Source of the DNA: Streptomyces sp. HUAS CB01
Lineage (GTDB): Bacteria; Actinomycetota; Actinomycetes; Streptomycetales; Streptomycetaceae
NCBI RefSeq assembly: GCF_030406905.1
Contig: NZ_CP129137.1
Location: 5,228,001-5,292,000 of the forward strand
Direction of reading: 5' to 3'
Length of the DNA stretch: 64,000 nucleotides
A model generated the notes under the pieces. That model was not told the DNA's origin, searched no databases, and saw only the letters and a list, made by a program, of their open reading frames with translations. This document shows positions 16,615 through 26,100 of this stretch, one piece after another; position 1 is the first letter of the stretch; every line of letters begins with the position of its first letter. Made by a program: the position numbers and the translations under genes.

Positions 16615-19608
16615 ATGCCCGCAGCGCGCAAGCCCGTTGGAGCGACCGGGGCACAGACCGTCACGATCAGTTTCGCCGGCTTCAACCGCGCCTGGGCCGC
16701 CTGGATCGGCGACCGGCTCGAACGCCGCGGCATGCGCGTGGTGTTCCAGCGCTGGGACCCGCCCGTGCAGACCCCGCTGGAGGAGACCCTGCGGGACCTG
16801 ATGCTCGCGCCCGGCCGCATCCTCGTCCTGCTCAGCGACTGGTACTTCCAGCTCGGCCCGCGCAGCCACGCGGAGTGGAACCGGGCCCTGCGTGACGTCG
16901 TCGCCGCCGAGCCCGACCGGTTCGCCGCCGTCTCCGTCACCACCTCCCCGCTGCCCGCCGCCACGGCCGTGTTCGCCGCCGCCGACCTCACCAACGTCGG
17001 TGCCGACGAGGCCGAGCGCCGGCTGCTGGCCCGGCTGGACCTGCCCGCCGAGCCGGTCGCCCCGGCCGGCGGGCGGCCCGGCCCCCGCTACCCCGCCGAC
17101 ACCCCCGAGGTGTGGGGCGGCGTCCCGCGCCGCAACACCCGCTTCACCGGCCGCGAGAGGCTGCTCAACTCCGCCTACCACGCCCTCCAGGAGGCCGGCC
17201 CCGGCGCCGGCGTGGTGACGCTGCACGGCATGTCCGGCGTCGGCAAGACCCAGCTCGCCGCCGAGTACGTGTACCGCTTCGGCTCCGAGTACGACGTGGT
17301 GTGGTGGGTCTCCGCGGAGAAGCGCGTCACCTACCGCCAGAAACTCGCCGAACTCGCCCCGGCCCTGGGCCTGTCCACCGGCGCCGAGTACGGCGAGCGG
17401 CTGCGCGCCGTGCGCGACGCGCTGCGCCGCGGCGAGCCGTACCAGCGCTGGCTGCTCGTGCTGGACGGGGCGGACGAGCCGGAGCACATCTGGGACCTCG
17501 TGCCGACCGGCCCCGGCCACGTCCTGATCACCTCCCGCAACCCGGAGTGGAGCGAGCACAACAGCAACCTGCTGGAGGTACGGGTCTACGACCGCGAGGA
17601 GTCCGTCGCCTTCATCCGCCGCCGCGCCCCCCGGCTGACCCACACCGAGGCCGACCAGCTCGCCGCGGCCCTCGAGGACCTGCCGCTGCTCCTCGACCAG
17701 ACGGCCGGCTGGCTCAACGACTCCGACATGTCGGTGGACGAGTACATCGAACTCCTCGAAGGCGGCATCGACCAGGACGTCGTGAAGGTCTCCGCCGACT
17801 TCCCGCTCGCGTTCCAGACCGCCTGGTCGATACTGCTGAACAAGCTCCGCGAGACCGTTCCCGAGTCCGTCGACCTGCTGCGCCTGTGCACCTTCTTCGC
17901 GCCCGGCTCCGTACCTGTGCGGCTGCTCAGGGAGATGCCGCCCGGCACCATGCCGGAGTCCCTGTCCGGGCTGATGAACGACCCCCTGCTGTGGAACCGG
18001 GCGATCGCCCAGCTGCGCCAGTACTCGGTCGTACGGCTGGAGTCGCACGAGTCCCTGGCGGACGAGGCGTCCACCTCCGGGGAGTCGCTGTACCTGCACC
18101 GGATGGTCCACCAGATCGTCCGCAAGGACATGCCCGATCGGAACGCGGCCGAGTTCGTCGAGGTCGTCCGCCGCGCCCTCGCCGGCGCCGACCCGGGACG
18201 CCCAACCGACACCCGGCTCTGGCCCCGGTACGCGGAGATCACCCCGCATCTGAAGTACGCCGACGCCCTGGCCAGTGAGGACCCGGCGGTCCACACGCTC
18301 GTCCTCAACTGCCTCCGCTACATGTACCTCTCCGGCGAGTACCGCGCCGGCATCAAACTCGGCGAACGCGCCATGTCCGCCTGGCGCGCCCTCCTCGGCG
18401 GGACGCACCCGCGGATCTGGGACCTCAGTTACCACTACGCGAACCTGCTGCGCGCCGTCGGCGACTACGCGGGCACGGAAGCCATCGAGCGGGCCGCCGT
18501 GGAGCACCTGCGGGACGAGCGCGGCCCGGACGACCTGGAGCACCTCCGGGCGGCCGGCGGGCTGGCGGCCGACCTGCGGGGGCTCGGACGGTACGAGGAG
18601 GCACTGGAGCTGTCGCAGTGGATCCTGGAGGCGTACCGCGGACTCCTCGGCGAGCAGGACTCCCGGACCCTCAACGCACAGAACAACATGGCGATCTCCC
18701 TGCGCCTGCTGGGCCGTTACGGCGAGTCCCTGGAGCTGAACCGCCGCACCCTGGAGGCCCGCAGGCAACTGCTGCGCCCCCGGCACAACTGGACGCTCTA
18801 CTCGGAGATCAACTACGCCACGGACCTGCGCCTCCTCGGCCGCTACCACGAGGCCGAGTCCCTCCAGGCGCAGAGCGTCCGGGTGCACCGGCTCGTGCTG
18901 GGCCGGGACAACCCCCAGACCCTGCGGGCCGAGCACAACCTGGCCCTGTGCCACTACCGCATGGGCGAGCGCGCCAAGGCCGAGGACATGTTCACCCGGA
19001 TCCTGGAGCGTGCGGAGCGGGTGCTCGGCGAAGCGGATCCGCTGACCGTGATGTTCTCCGCCAGCCAGTGCTGCTTCGCCCGGGAGCACGGGGACATCGA
19101 CCAGGCCAGGGACATAAGCACACGGGTCGTCCGCATCTACTCCGAGATGCTCGGCGAGGGGCACCCGTACGTCGCCGGGACCCGGGGCAACCACGCCCTC
19201 GTCCTGCGCAACGTCGGCGACCGCGAGCAGGCCCATGTGCTCGTCGAGGAGGCTCTCGGCGACATGACGCGTGCCGTCGGGGAGAACCACCCGTGGACGC
19301 TCGGCTGCGCCGTCAACGCCTCGGCGCTGCGCAACCTGGTGGGCGACCCCGAAGGCGCCGCCGAACTGACCCGCATCACCATCGACCGGGCGGCGGAGGC
19401 GCTGGGCCGAACGCATCCGCTGACGCTGTCCTCCCGGATCGCCCACGCGGCCGACCTGCGCGCCCTGCGGGACCGGCAGCGTGCCGACAAGATCGAGTCG
19501 GAGGCGCTGGGGGACCTCGCGTCGACGCTGGGCCCCCAGCACGTCCACACGGTCTCGGCCCGCTCCCGCAACCGGCCGTACTGGGACTTCGAACCGCAGA
19601 TCATCTGA
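16615..19608 (+). CDS. fxsT: FxSxx-COOH system TIR/NB-ARC/TPR protein
   Basis: A 997-residue protein. Residues ~15-140 are a TIR-like domain (VTISFAGFNRAWAAWIGDRL ... ILVLLSDWYF). An NB-ARC/STAND ATPase follows with P-loop GMSGVGKT (205-212) and Walker B LLVLDGADE. From about residue 550 to the end are TPRs of the NB-ARC-associated kind (NLLRAVGDYAGTE, NMAISLRLLGRYGES, NLALCHYRMGERAKAE). This is the architecture annotated as FxSxx-COOH system tetratricopeptide repeat protein. TIR-STAND proteins are often signal-activated effectors with NADase or nucleotide-sensing roles; activity here is unknown. It starts at an ATG after GGGAGA, 55 bp after the HExxH gene, and ends at a strong terminator. 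Confidence 0.9.
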   Translation: MPAARKPVGATGAQTVTISFAGFNRAWAAWIGDRLERRGMRVVFQRWDPPVQTPLEETLRDLMLAPGRILVLLSDWYFQLGPRSHAEWNRALRDVVAAEPDRFAAVSVTTSPLPAATAVFAAADLTNVGADEAERRLLARLDLPAEPVAPAGGRPGPRYPADTPEVWGGVPRRNTRFTGRERLLNSAYHALQEAGPGAGVVTLHGMSGVGKTQLAAEYVYRFGSEYDVVWWVSAEKRVTYRQKLAELAPALGLSTGAEYGERLRAVRDALRRGEPYQRWLLVLDGADEPEHIWDLVPTGPGHVLITSRNPEWSEHNSNLLEVRVYDREESVAFIRRRAPRLTHTEADQLAAALEDLPLLLDQTAGWLNDSDMSVDEYIELLEGGIDQDVVKVSADFPLAFQTAWSILLNKLRETVPESVDLLRLCTFFAPGSVPVRLLREMPPGTMPESLSGLMNDPLLWNRAIAQLRQYSVVRLESHESLADEASTSGESLYLHRMVHQIVRKDMPDRNAAEFVEVVRRALAGADPGRPTDTRLWPRYAEITPHLKYADALASEDPAVHTLVLNCLRYMYLSGEYRAGIKLGERAMSAWRALLGGTHPRIWDLSYHYANLLRAVGDYAGTEAIERAAVEHLRDERGPDDLEHLRAAGGLAADLRGLGRYEEALELSQWILEAYRGLLGEQDSRTLNAQNNMAISLRLLGRYGESLELNRRTLEARRQLLRPRHNWTLYSEINYATDLRLLGRYHEAESLQAQSVRVHRLVLGRDNPQTLRAEHNLALCHYRMGERAKAEDMFTRILERAERVLGEADPLTVMFSASQCCFAREHGDIDQARDISTRVVRIYSEMLGEGHPYVAGTRGNHALVLRNVGDREQAHVLVEEALGDMTRAVGENHPWTLGCAVNASALRNLVGDPEGAAELTRITIDRAAEALGRTHPLTLSSRIAHAADLRALRDRQRADKIESEALGDLASTLGPQHVHTVSARSRNRPYWDFEPQII

Positions 19609-19647
19609 TCCGGGGTTTCCGGGCCGGGAACCGCTCCGACAACGGGA

Positions 19648-19680
19648 GGCCCGGCCCCGCGTGCACCGCGGGGCCGGGCC
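19648..19680 (+). terminator. Terminator hairpin after fxsT
   Basis: Perfect 13-bp stem GGCCCGGCCCCGC (19648-19660) / GCGGGGCCGGGCC (19668-19680), 7-base loop, then CGTTTCTCC. It closes the fxs/VMAP locus 40 bases after the fxsT stop. Confidence 0.8.
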
Positions 19681-19864
19681 CGTTTCTCCGGGACTTCAGG
19701 ACTCCGGCCGCCGGCGCGGATGTGCCCCGGTGGAGCCGTTGCCGACCGGCCGTCGGACCGGTCGGCAACGCCGCCCGTCCTGTGTCAGGAGATCGCCTTG
19801 ATCGCCTGCCAGCCGCCGGCGCCGACGACAGAAGGAGTGCCGACCAGCCCGGTCCCCCCTGCTC

Positions 19865-20402
19865 TCGCCGTGGTACGAGCGGGCGGCGGCACAGCGCAGG
19901 GCAGCTGCGCAGGCGCGCGCCAAGGCAAGCGTGCTGCGGCCAAGCGTGCAACTGCTCGAAAGGCAGCGGCCCGACCGAAGCCCCGGCCGAAACGGAGGAG
20001 CCAGCCCAGGGCCAAGCCGAGGCCTTCGCAGGCCAAGCGGCCGGCGCAGAGGGCGACTCGGCGGGCGGCGGAGGAAGCCAAGTCTGAGCCCGAGGAAGCC
20101 GCAAAGGAGGAGGTCCGGACACAGATCCAGTGCGGGACATGCGAGTTCAACCGCTTCCGGCCCGGAACGCTGGTGCTGATGGCCGATGGCTCCACCAAGC
20201 CGAGGACCACCACGATCACAGCCACGGCCGGACACCCCTTCTGAGTGCCTTCCCTGGGGGTGTGGGTCGACGCGGGTGAGTTGAATCCGGGCCGGGGGTC
20301 CAGGCGTCCTCGGGAGCCTGGTCCCAGATCAGCACGGTGGAGGCGTGGACGGCGCGGAAGTCGACGGTCCACAACCTCACGGTTTCCGATGTCCCATCGT
20401 GA
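19865..20402 (+). pseudogene. Remnant of a polymorphic (RHS/Hint) toxin
   Basis: Pieces of a polymorphic-toxin C-terminus appear in shifting frames. First comes SPWYERAAAQRRAAAQARAKA at 19865 on. Then, in another frame, a Lys/Ala/Arg-rich linker runs into RFRPGTLVLMADGSTKP, the start of a pretoxin Hint domain. Next is a deletion, then TATAGHPF and a stop at 20244. Finally, in a third frame, GVQASSGAWSQISTVEAW and STVHNLTVSDVPS, the usual Hint end, with a stop at 20402. Hint domains self-process secreted toxins. At least two frameshifts and an internal deletion make it non-functional. Confidence 0.7.
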
Positions 20403-20515
20403 TGAAGGCTGCCAACCACGCTCCGACGAGGACCTAAAAGAGCCGGGGCCGCAGGACGAAACGGCTTGAGGCCGGCCTTTCGTTCCGCACCGTTCTTGCG
20501 CGTGACATTTGGGAT

Positions 20516-20638
20516 ATGCGCCGAATCGGGCAGTTGCAGTACGGCGATCCCGGCTACTGCAACATGGGAATCCGAAGGCTGCTGGCGTATTACCGCAGGA
20601 TAGGCAAGGTCTGGTTCGGACGGACGCCTGAGGCGTAG
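20516..20638 (+). other. Short ORF, possible toxin-locus fragment
   Basis: A 40-codon frame (MRRIGQLQYGDPGYCNMGIR, then RLLAYYRRIGKVWFGR). It is aromatic-rich with codon use unlike random frames, so it may be the C-terminal end of a lost gene. No family recognised. It sits in AT-richer DNA after the Hint remnant. Confidence 0.25.
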
Positions 20639-20708
20639 GAGTCGGTCCTCGCCGCGGGCGTTCTTCGATGGAGCATTCGGATGGTTTTGCTTCTGCTATC
20701 GTTGCCGC

Positions 20709-21287
20709 GTGTCTCGGTCTGCTGATCTACTCCGGCGTCTACGTGACGACCAGGCGCTCGCGGAGCTTCTTTCGTATCCGTTTGAATTCGATATCCGACG
20801 CGCTGATTACGTCGACGCGCCGCGGCTCATGTCAGGAATTTCCCTTGAGGTGGTCGCGGGAGATTTCACGGGTGGACAGTTCTACCTGTGCGGCGAGGGG
20901 CCTGACCGCCCGATGCTGTACGCAAGCAGCGAGGGTGAGGCCGGACTCATTGCTTCGGATTTCTCCGGGGCCCTTGGTCTTGTGGTTGGCCTGCCGTACT
21001 GGAGGGACTGTCTCACATACTCCGACGACGGCGACGTGGCTTCGATGCAGGCGGCCGCGTCATTTCTGCAGCGCGATATGCTCGCAAGTGATCCGGAAGT
21101 CGTTCCGGCGCAGTCCCGAGTGGCTGGCGCGCTGGGTCTGACGATTGAACCCGTGCCGACCCTGGTGGACCGCCTTCACGCGGCCGTGCGGAGCGCCGAT
21201 CCGGGCGATGTGTTCTTGGATGAGACCGGAGAGTACGAGAGCCTGTTCGGGTCCTTTCCGCCGAGTCGCAATCCAGACTGGCAGTGA
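20709..21287 (+). CDS. Putative immunity protein (SUKH/SMI1-KNR4-like)
   Basis: A 192-residue acidic protein starting at GTG (VSRSADLLRRLRDD). It has the pattern of SUKH-superfamily immunity proteins: GGQFYLCGEGPDRPMLYASS, then a helical block ALGLVVGLPYWRDCL. No signal peptide. GC content is lower than in the flanking genes, a common mark of transferred immunity genes. It lies downstream of the Hint remnant, consistent with neutralising a now-lost toxin. Family assignment by pattern only. Confidence 0.55.
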   Translation: MSRSADLLRRLRDDQALAELLSYPFEFDIRRADYVDAPRLMSGISLEVVAGDFTGGQFYLCGEGPDRPMLYASSEGEAGLIASDFSGALGLVVGLPYWRDCLTYSDDGDVASMQAAASFLQRDMLASDPEVVPAQSRVAGALGLTIEPVPTLVDRLHAAVRSADPGDVFLDETGEYESLFGSFPPSRNPDWQ

Positions 21288-21536
21288 CGTCCTTGTGTGT
21301 CCGGCACAGCAGGAACTGACGCCACGAACGCCACCTCCGTCAGCGGCACCGCGCTGCGGCCCCCTCCCGACGGCCCGAGGTGGCAGGAGAACTGGACGTC
21401 ATCGAAGACACACCGTCTCCAGGAAAGAGATCACGGAGAAGTGGGGATGTCGCTTGAGGTCCTCCCAGCCGGTTTCCGGTGACAGGGACTGTTGAATCGA
21501 CTGATCGGACATCAAGGTAAGGGTGGTTCCCAAGTG

Positions 21537-21803
21537 ATGGCACTCAACAGAGTCCTGGCCAGGGCATTCGCGAGTATCGTTGTCTCGATCGACCTCTCTG
21601 ATGACGATGCCATCGACCCTGACGTCGCGACGGACATTCTGGAGCCTGCCAGCGCGTTGCTCGACGACCTGAGCGAGCAGGACCGCCGGGCCTTTGCGGA
21701 CATGCTGGTCGAGCTGGCCGAGCTGGAGGAGAACCCCGAGCGTCGTCAGGCGATGGCGGATCTTCCCGACGTTCTCGGTCTCCTCGACGAGGAAGAGGAC
21801 TGA
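21537..21803 (+). CDS. Small acidic immunity-like protein
   Basis: An 88-residue, strongly acidic, helical protein (MALNRVLARAFASIVV ... LVELAELEENPERRQAMADL ... LDEEED). Family not recognised. Its position between two immunity-like genes suggests it is part of the same toxin/immunity set. The ATG at 21537 lacks a clear RBS; a TTG at 21492 in the same frame is the alternative. Confidence 0.5.
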   Translation: MALNRVLARAFASIVVSIDLSDDDAIDPDVATDILEPASALLDDLSEQDRRAFADMLVELAELEENPERRQAMADLPDVLGLLDEEED

Positions 21804-21922
21804 CGGCCGCGTACGCGTGAGCGCGGTCTGCTTCCTGACGATTCTTAGGACGAGTAGTCGCGTCATGCGGCGAAGGGGCCGGCCCCCATATGGTGGTGGA
21901 GACCCGCTCGCCTGGAGTGAAC

Positions 21923-22561
21923 ATGTCGCTAGCCATACTCGTGCGTCGCTTCCCGGAAACGGGAGCGGCCGAGTCCGGTGAGGGCGAGCACTACGTGCCC
22001 GCGCCGCTTGCCGCGTTGTTCGAGAAGATGGCCGGGAGGACCCTGGCCGACGGTTTCCTGCGGTTTCACACGCCAGCGTCGGCGCATGAGTCGTACGCGG
22101 CGTGTGCCCGTCTGATCGGAGGACTTGAGGGACGATACTTCCCCTTCGCCTTCGACTGGATGGGCCGCGAGCTGCTCTTCGACATCCGTGATCCCGATGC
22201 ACGGCCCCGGTACGTCATCATGGTGGACGCGGCGGAGGGCGAGCACTTCACGACGGATCTCGGCCTCGACGAGTTCTTCCTCGCGGTGGCCGACGAGGAC
22301 GAGGACGCTCTCGCCTTCCCCTACTTCGAGGACTGGCGGGACGCCAACCTCGGCGCACCTCGTCCGCTCGGCTTCGAGCAGGTCGTCGGCTACAAGGTGC
22401 CCACGCTGCTGGGCGGCGAGGACGAGGTCGCGAACCTGGAGCTCACCGATCGCAGGGTGTACTTCGAACTGTGCACCCAGATCGCCCTCCAGGTCCGGGA
22501 CCTGCCGGAGGGCACCCCGATCAGCGGTATCGCCCTGACCCCGCCGGAGTCCGGGGCCTGA
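21923..22561 (+). CDS. Immunity protein with Tdi1/DUF1851-like C-terminus
   Basis: A 212-residue acidic protein. The C-terminal half carries GYKVPTLLGGEDEVANLELTD and then VYFELCTQIALQVRDLPEGT, the signature of the T6SS immunity Tdi1 / DUF1851 domain. The N-terminal part (YVPAPLAALFEKMAGRTLADGFLRF) resembles the GAD-like region that often precedes it. The ATG at 21923 has GGAG five bases upstream and is preferred over the ATG at 21890. Such proteins act as antidotes or orphan immunity against polymorphic toxins from neighbours. Confidence 0.75.
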   Translation: MSLAILVRRFPETGAAESGEGEHYVPAPLAALFEKMAGRTLADGFLRFHTPASAHESYAACARLIGGLEGRYFPFAFDWMGRELLFDIRDPDARPRYVIMVDAAEGEHFTTDLGLDEFFLAVADEDEDALAFPYFEDWRDANLGAPRPLGFEQVVGYKVPTLLGGEDEVANLELTDRRVYFELCTQIALQVRDLPEGTPISGIALTPPESGA

Positions 22562-22587
22562 ACAGCCGGTCGGTGCTGGTGAGACAC

Positions 22588-22624
22588 CACGGGCCCGTCC
22601 CCGCAATGCGAGGACGGGCCCGTG
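22588..22624 (+). terminator. Terminator hairpin after the immunity genes
   Basis: Perfect 13-bp stem CACGGGCCCGTCC (22588-22600) / GGACGGGCCCGTG (22612-22624), 11-base loop, 26 bases after the Tdi1-like stop. Confidence 0.8.
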
Positions 22625-22746
22625 TGCGTGCACGGGCAGCCCTCGCGTGCGGCTGCACCGTGGGTCACCGTACGCTCTCGTCCCCTCCACACCCGCGCAG
22701 GCGTTCGTACCATGAGGTGCAGAGCCCCGGCAGACAGGAGCACATG

Positions 22747-23061
22747 ATGTTCGGCGGTGCGTTGAGCGAGCTGTTCGCTCCTGGGCGGCGGCACACCGAG
22801 GAGGAGCGGCGGCGTCAGGAGCTCACGCTCGAGGAGGCCGGTGACGCCGATCCCGGGCGTGGGCCGATAGACCTCGGGAGCGGGGTCGTACTCATCCGGG
22901 TCCCAGCAGCACGGGACGAGGCGCGTTCCGCCGAGGGGGAGCCGGAGGACGGCGACAAGAACGCCGAGGGCGCTGAGGACACCAAGGCTGCCGAGGATGG
23001 CAAGAACGCCCAGGACGGCAAGAACGCCGAAGCGGCCCGGGCCGCCGAAGGCGCTGAGTAG
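22747..23061 (+). CDS. DUF6191 family protein
   Basis: A 104-residue protein. The N-terminal half (FGGALSELFAPGRRHTEEERRRQELTLEE then IDLGSGVVLIR) fits DUF6191, a short Streptomyces family. The C-terminal ~45 residues are Glu/Ala/Lys/Asp-rich low complexity with repeated D-G-K-N-A units. The second of two consecutive ATGs (22747) is six bases after GGAG and is preferred over 22744. Function unknown. Confidence 0.75.
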   Translation: MFGGALSELFAPGRRHTEEERRRQELTLEEAGDADPGRGPIDLGSGVVLIRVPAARDEARSAEGEPEDGDKNAEGAEDTKAAEDGKNAQDGKNAEAARAAEGAE

Positions 23062-23116
23062 ACAGAACTGCTCGCGGCGGGCGCACTCGCCCCAGCGGCC
23101 CGTCGCCCACACGCCC

Positions 23117-23162
23117 GGAGGGCCCGGTCCCTCGCGATCGCTCGCGTGGGGCCGGGCCCTCC
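23117..23162. terminator. Bidirectional terminator between DUF6191 gene and kgd
   Basis: Stem GGAGGGCCCGGTCCC (23117-23131) / GGGGCCGGGCCCTCC (23148-23162) with one G-T pair and a 16-base loop. It lies between convergent genes, 22 bases from the kgd stop, so it can serve both. Confidence 0.8.
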
Positions 23163-23184
23163 GTCACGTACCGCCTCGGCGGCG

Positions 23185-26100
23185 TCAGGCCTCGAAGACC
23201 TCGTTCACCAGCTGCTGCTGCTCCGCCTGGTGCCGCTTCGCCGAGCCCACGGCCGGGGACGACGAGTGGGGGCGGGAGATGCGGCGCAGGCGCTCGCCGT
23301 GCGGGATGTCCGCGCCGACCGCCAGGTCCAGGTGGTCGATCAGGTTGAGCGCGATGAACGGCCAGGCACCCTGGTTCGCCGGCTCCTCCTGGACCCACAG
23401 GTACTTCTCGGTGTTCGGGAACTTGGCGATCTCGGCCTGCAGTTCCGCACCCGGCAGCGGGTACAGGCGCTCCAGGCGGATGATCGCCGTGTCCGTGGCA
23501 CCGCGCTTCTGCCGCTCGGCCTCCAGGTCGTAGTAGACCTTGCCGGAGCAGAAGACGACCTTGCGGACGTCGGCGGCGTTCACCGAGTCGTCGCCGATGA
23601 CCGGGCGGAAGCCGCCGGTCGTGAACTCCTCCACCTTGGACGCCGCTGCCTTCAGACGCAGCATCGACTTCGGGGTGAAGACGATGAGCGGCTTGTGATG
23701 CGGGTTGTGGACCTGCCAGCGCAGCAGGTGGAAGTAGTTCGACGGCAGCGTCGGCATGGCGACCGTCATGTTGTTCTGCGCGCACAGCTGGAGGAAGCGC
23801 TCCGGCCGGGCGGACGAGTGGTCCGGGCCCTGGCCCTCGTAGCCGTGCGGCAGGAGCAGCGTGACGCCGGAGGTCTGGCCCCACTTCTGCTCGGCCGAGG
23901 AGATGAACTCGTCGACGACGGTCTGGGCGCCGTTGACGAAGTCGCCGAACTGGGCCTCCCACATGACCAGCGACTCCGGGCGGGCCAGCGAGTAGCCGTA
24001 CTCGAAGCCCATCGCCGCGTACTCGCTGAGCAGCGAGTCGTAGACGTTGTAGCGGGCCTGGTCCTCGGCCAGGTAGAGCAGCGGGGTGTAGTCCTCGTTG
24101 GTCTCCTGGTCCACCAGCACCGCGTGGCGCTGGCCGAAGGTGCCCCGGCGGGTGTCCTGGCCGGCGAGCCGGACCGGGGTGCCCTCCATGAGCAGCGAGC
24201 CGATGGCGAGGGTCTCGCCCATGCCCCAGTCGATCGTGCCGTCCTCGACCGAGGCCGCGCGGCGCTGCAGCTGCGGCAGCAGTCGCGGGTGGACGGTGAT
24301 GTTGTCGGGGATGTTGACCTGGGACTCGGCGATCCGCTTGACGACCTCCTGGGAGATCCCCGTGGTGACGGACACCGGGAACTCGGCCTGGGCGTCCGGG
24401 ACATGGGCCGGGGCCGGGTGGCTGGTGGCCTCGCGGACCTCCGCGAAGACCTTCTCCAGCTGGCCCTGGAAGTCCTGCAGGGCCTGCTCGGCCTCTTCCA
24501 GCGTGATGTCGCCGCGACCGATGAGCGACTCGGTGTAGAGCTTGCGGACCGAGCGCTTCTTGTCGATCAGGTTCACCATCTGCGGGTTGGTGAACTGCGG
24601 GTTGTCGCCCTCGTTGTGACCGCGGCGGCGGTAGCAGATGAGGTCGATCACGACGTCCTTGTTGAACGTCTGGCGGAACTCGAAGGCGAGCCGCGCCACT
24701 CGGACGCACGCCTCCGGGTCGTCGCCGTTGACGTGGAAGATCGGCGCCTCGATCATGCGCGCCACGTCGGTCGCGTACATCGACGAACGCGACGACTCCG
24801 GGGCGGCGGTGAAGCCGACCTGGTTGTTGATGACGATGTGGACCGTGCCGCCGGTGCGGTAGCCGCGCAGCTGCGACATGTTCAGGGTCTCGGCGACGAC
24901 ACCCTGGCCGGCGAACGCCGCGTCACCGTGCAGGGCGACCGGCAGGACGGTGAAGTCCGTGCCGCCCTTGTTGATGATGTCCTGCTTGGCGCGGACGACG
25001 CCCTCGAGGACCGGGTCGACCGCCTCCAGGTGCGACGGGTTGGCGACCAGCGACACCTTGATCTGCTCGCCGTCGAGTCCGGTGAAGGTGCCCTCGGCGC
25101 CCAGGTGGTACTTCACGTCGCCGGAGCCGTGCATCGACTTCGGGTCGAGGTTGCCCTCGAACTCGCGGAAGATCTGCGCGTACGACTTGCCCACGATGTT
25201 CGCCAGGACGTTCAGCCGGCCGCGGTGGGCCATGCCGATGACGACCTCGTCGAGGCGGGACTCGGCGGCCGAGTCGATGACCGCGTCGAGCAGCGGGATG
25301 ACGGACTCGCCGCCCTCCAGCGAGAAGCGCTTCTGGCCGACGTACTTGGTCTGCAGGAAGGTCTCGAAGGCCTCCGCCGCGTTCAGCCGGCGCAGGATGC
25401 GCAGCTGCTCCTCGCGCTCCGGCTTGGCGTGCGGGCGCTCCACGCGGTCCTGGATCCACTTGCGCTGCTTCGGGTCCTGGATGTGCATGAACTCGATGCC
25501 GGTGGTGCGGCAGTACGAGTCGCGCAGGACGCCGAGGATGTCGCGCAGCTTCATCATCGACTTGCCGCCGAAGCCGCCGACCGCGAACTCGCGCTCCAGG
25601 TCCCACAGGGTGAGCCCGTGCTCGGTGATGTCCAGGTCCGGGTGCTTGCGCTGGCGGTACTCCAGCGGGTCGGTGTCGGCCATGACGTGGCCGCGGACCC
25701 GGTAGGAGTGGATCAGCTCGAAGACCCGGGCGGCCTTGGTGACGTCGTCGTCGTGCGAGGCGTCGATGTCCTTGAGCCAGCGGACCGGCTCGTAGGGGAT
25801 GCGCAGCGCCTCGAAGATGTCGTCGTAGAAGCCGTCCTCGCCGAGGAGGAGGTTGGCGACGATCCGCAGGAACTCGCCGGAGGCGGCACCCTGGATGACC
25901 CGGTGGTCGTACGTCGAGGTCAGGGTCATGACCTTGGAGATGCCCAGCTTGTTCAGGGTGTCCTGGGACGTGCCCTGGAACTCCGCCGGGTAGTCCATCG
26001 AGCCGACACCCATGATCACCGACTGTCCGGGCATCAGCCGCGGCACGGAGTGGACGGTGCCGAGACCGCCGGGGTTGGTCAGCGAGACGGTGACGCCGGT

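Noticed and set aside
16429..19548. Minus-strand frame of 1,039 codons opposite fxsT
   Set aside because: No domain or start signal; fxsT is clearly coding.
20668..21141. Overlapping frame starting MEHSDGFASAIVAACLG
   Set aside because: The frame at 20709-21287 has coherent immunity-protein features; this one becomes Arg/Ser-rich without motifs.
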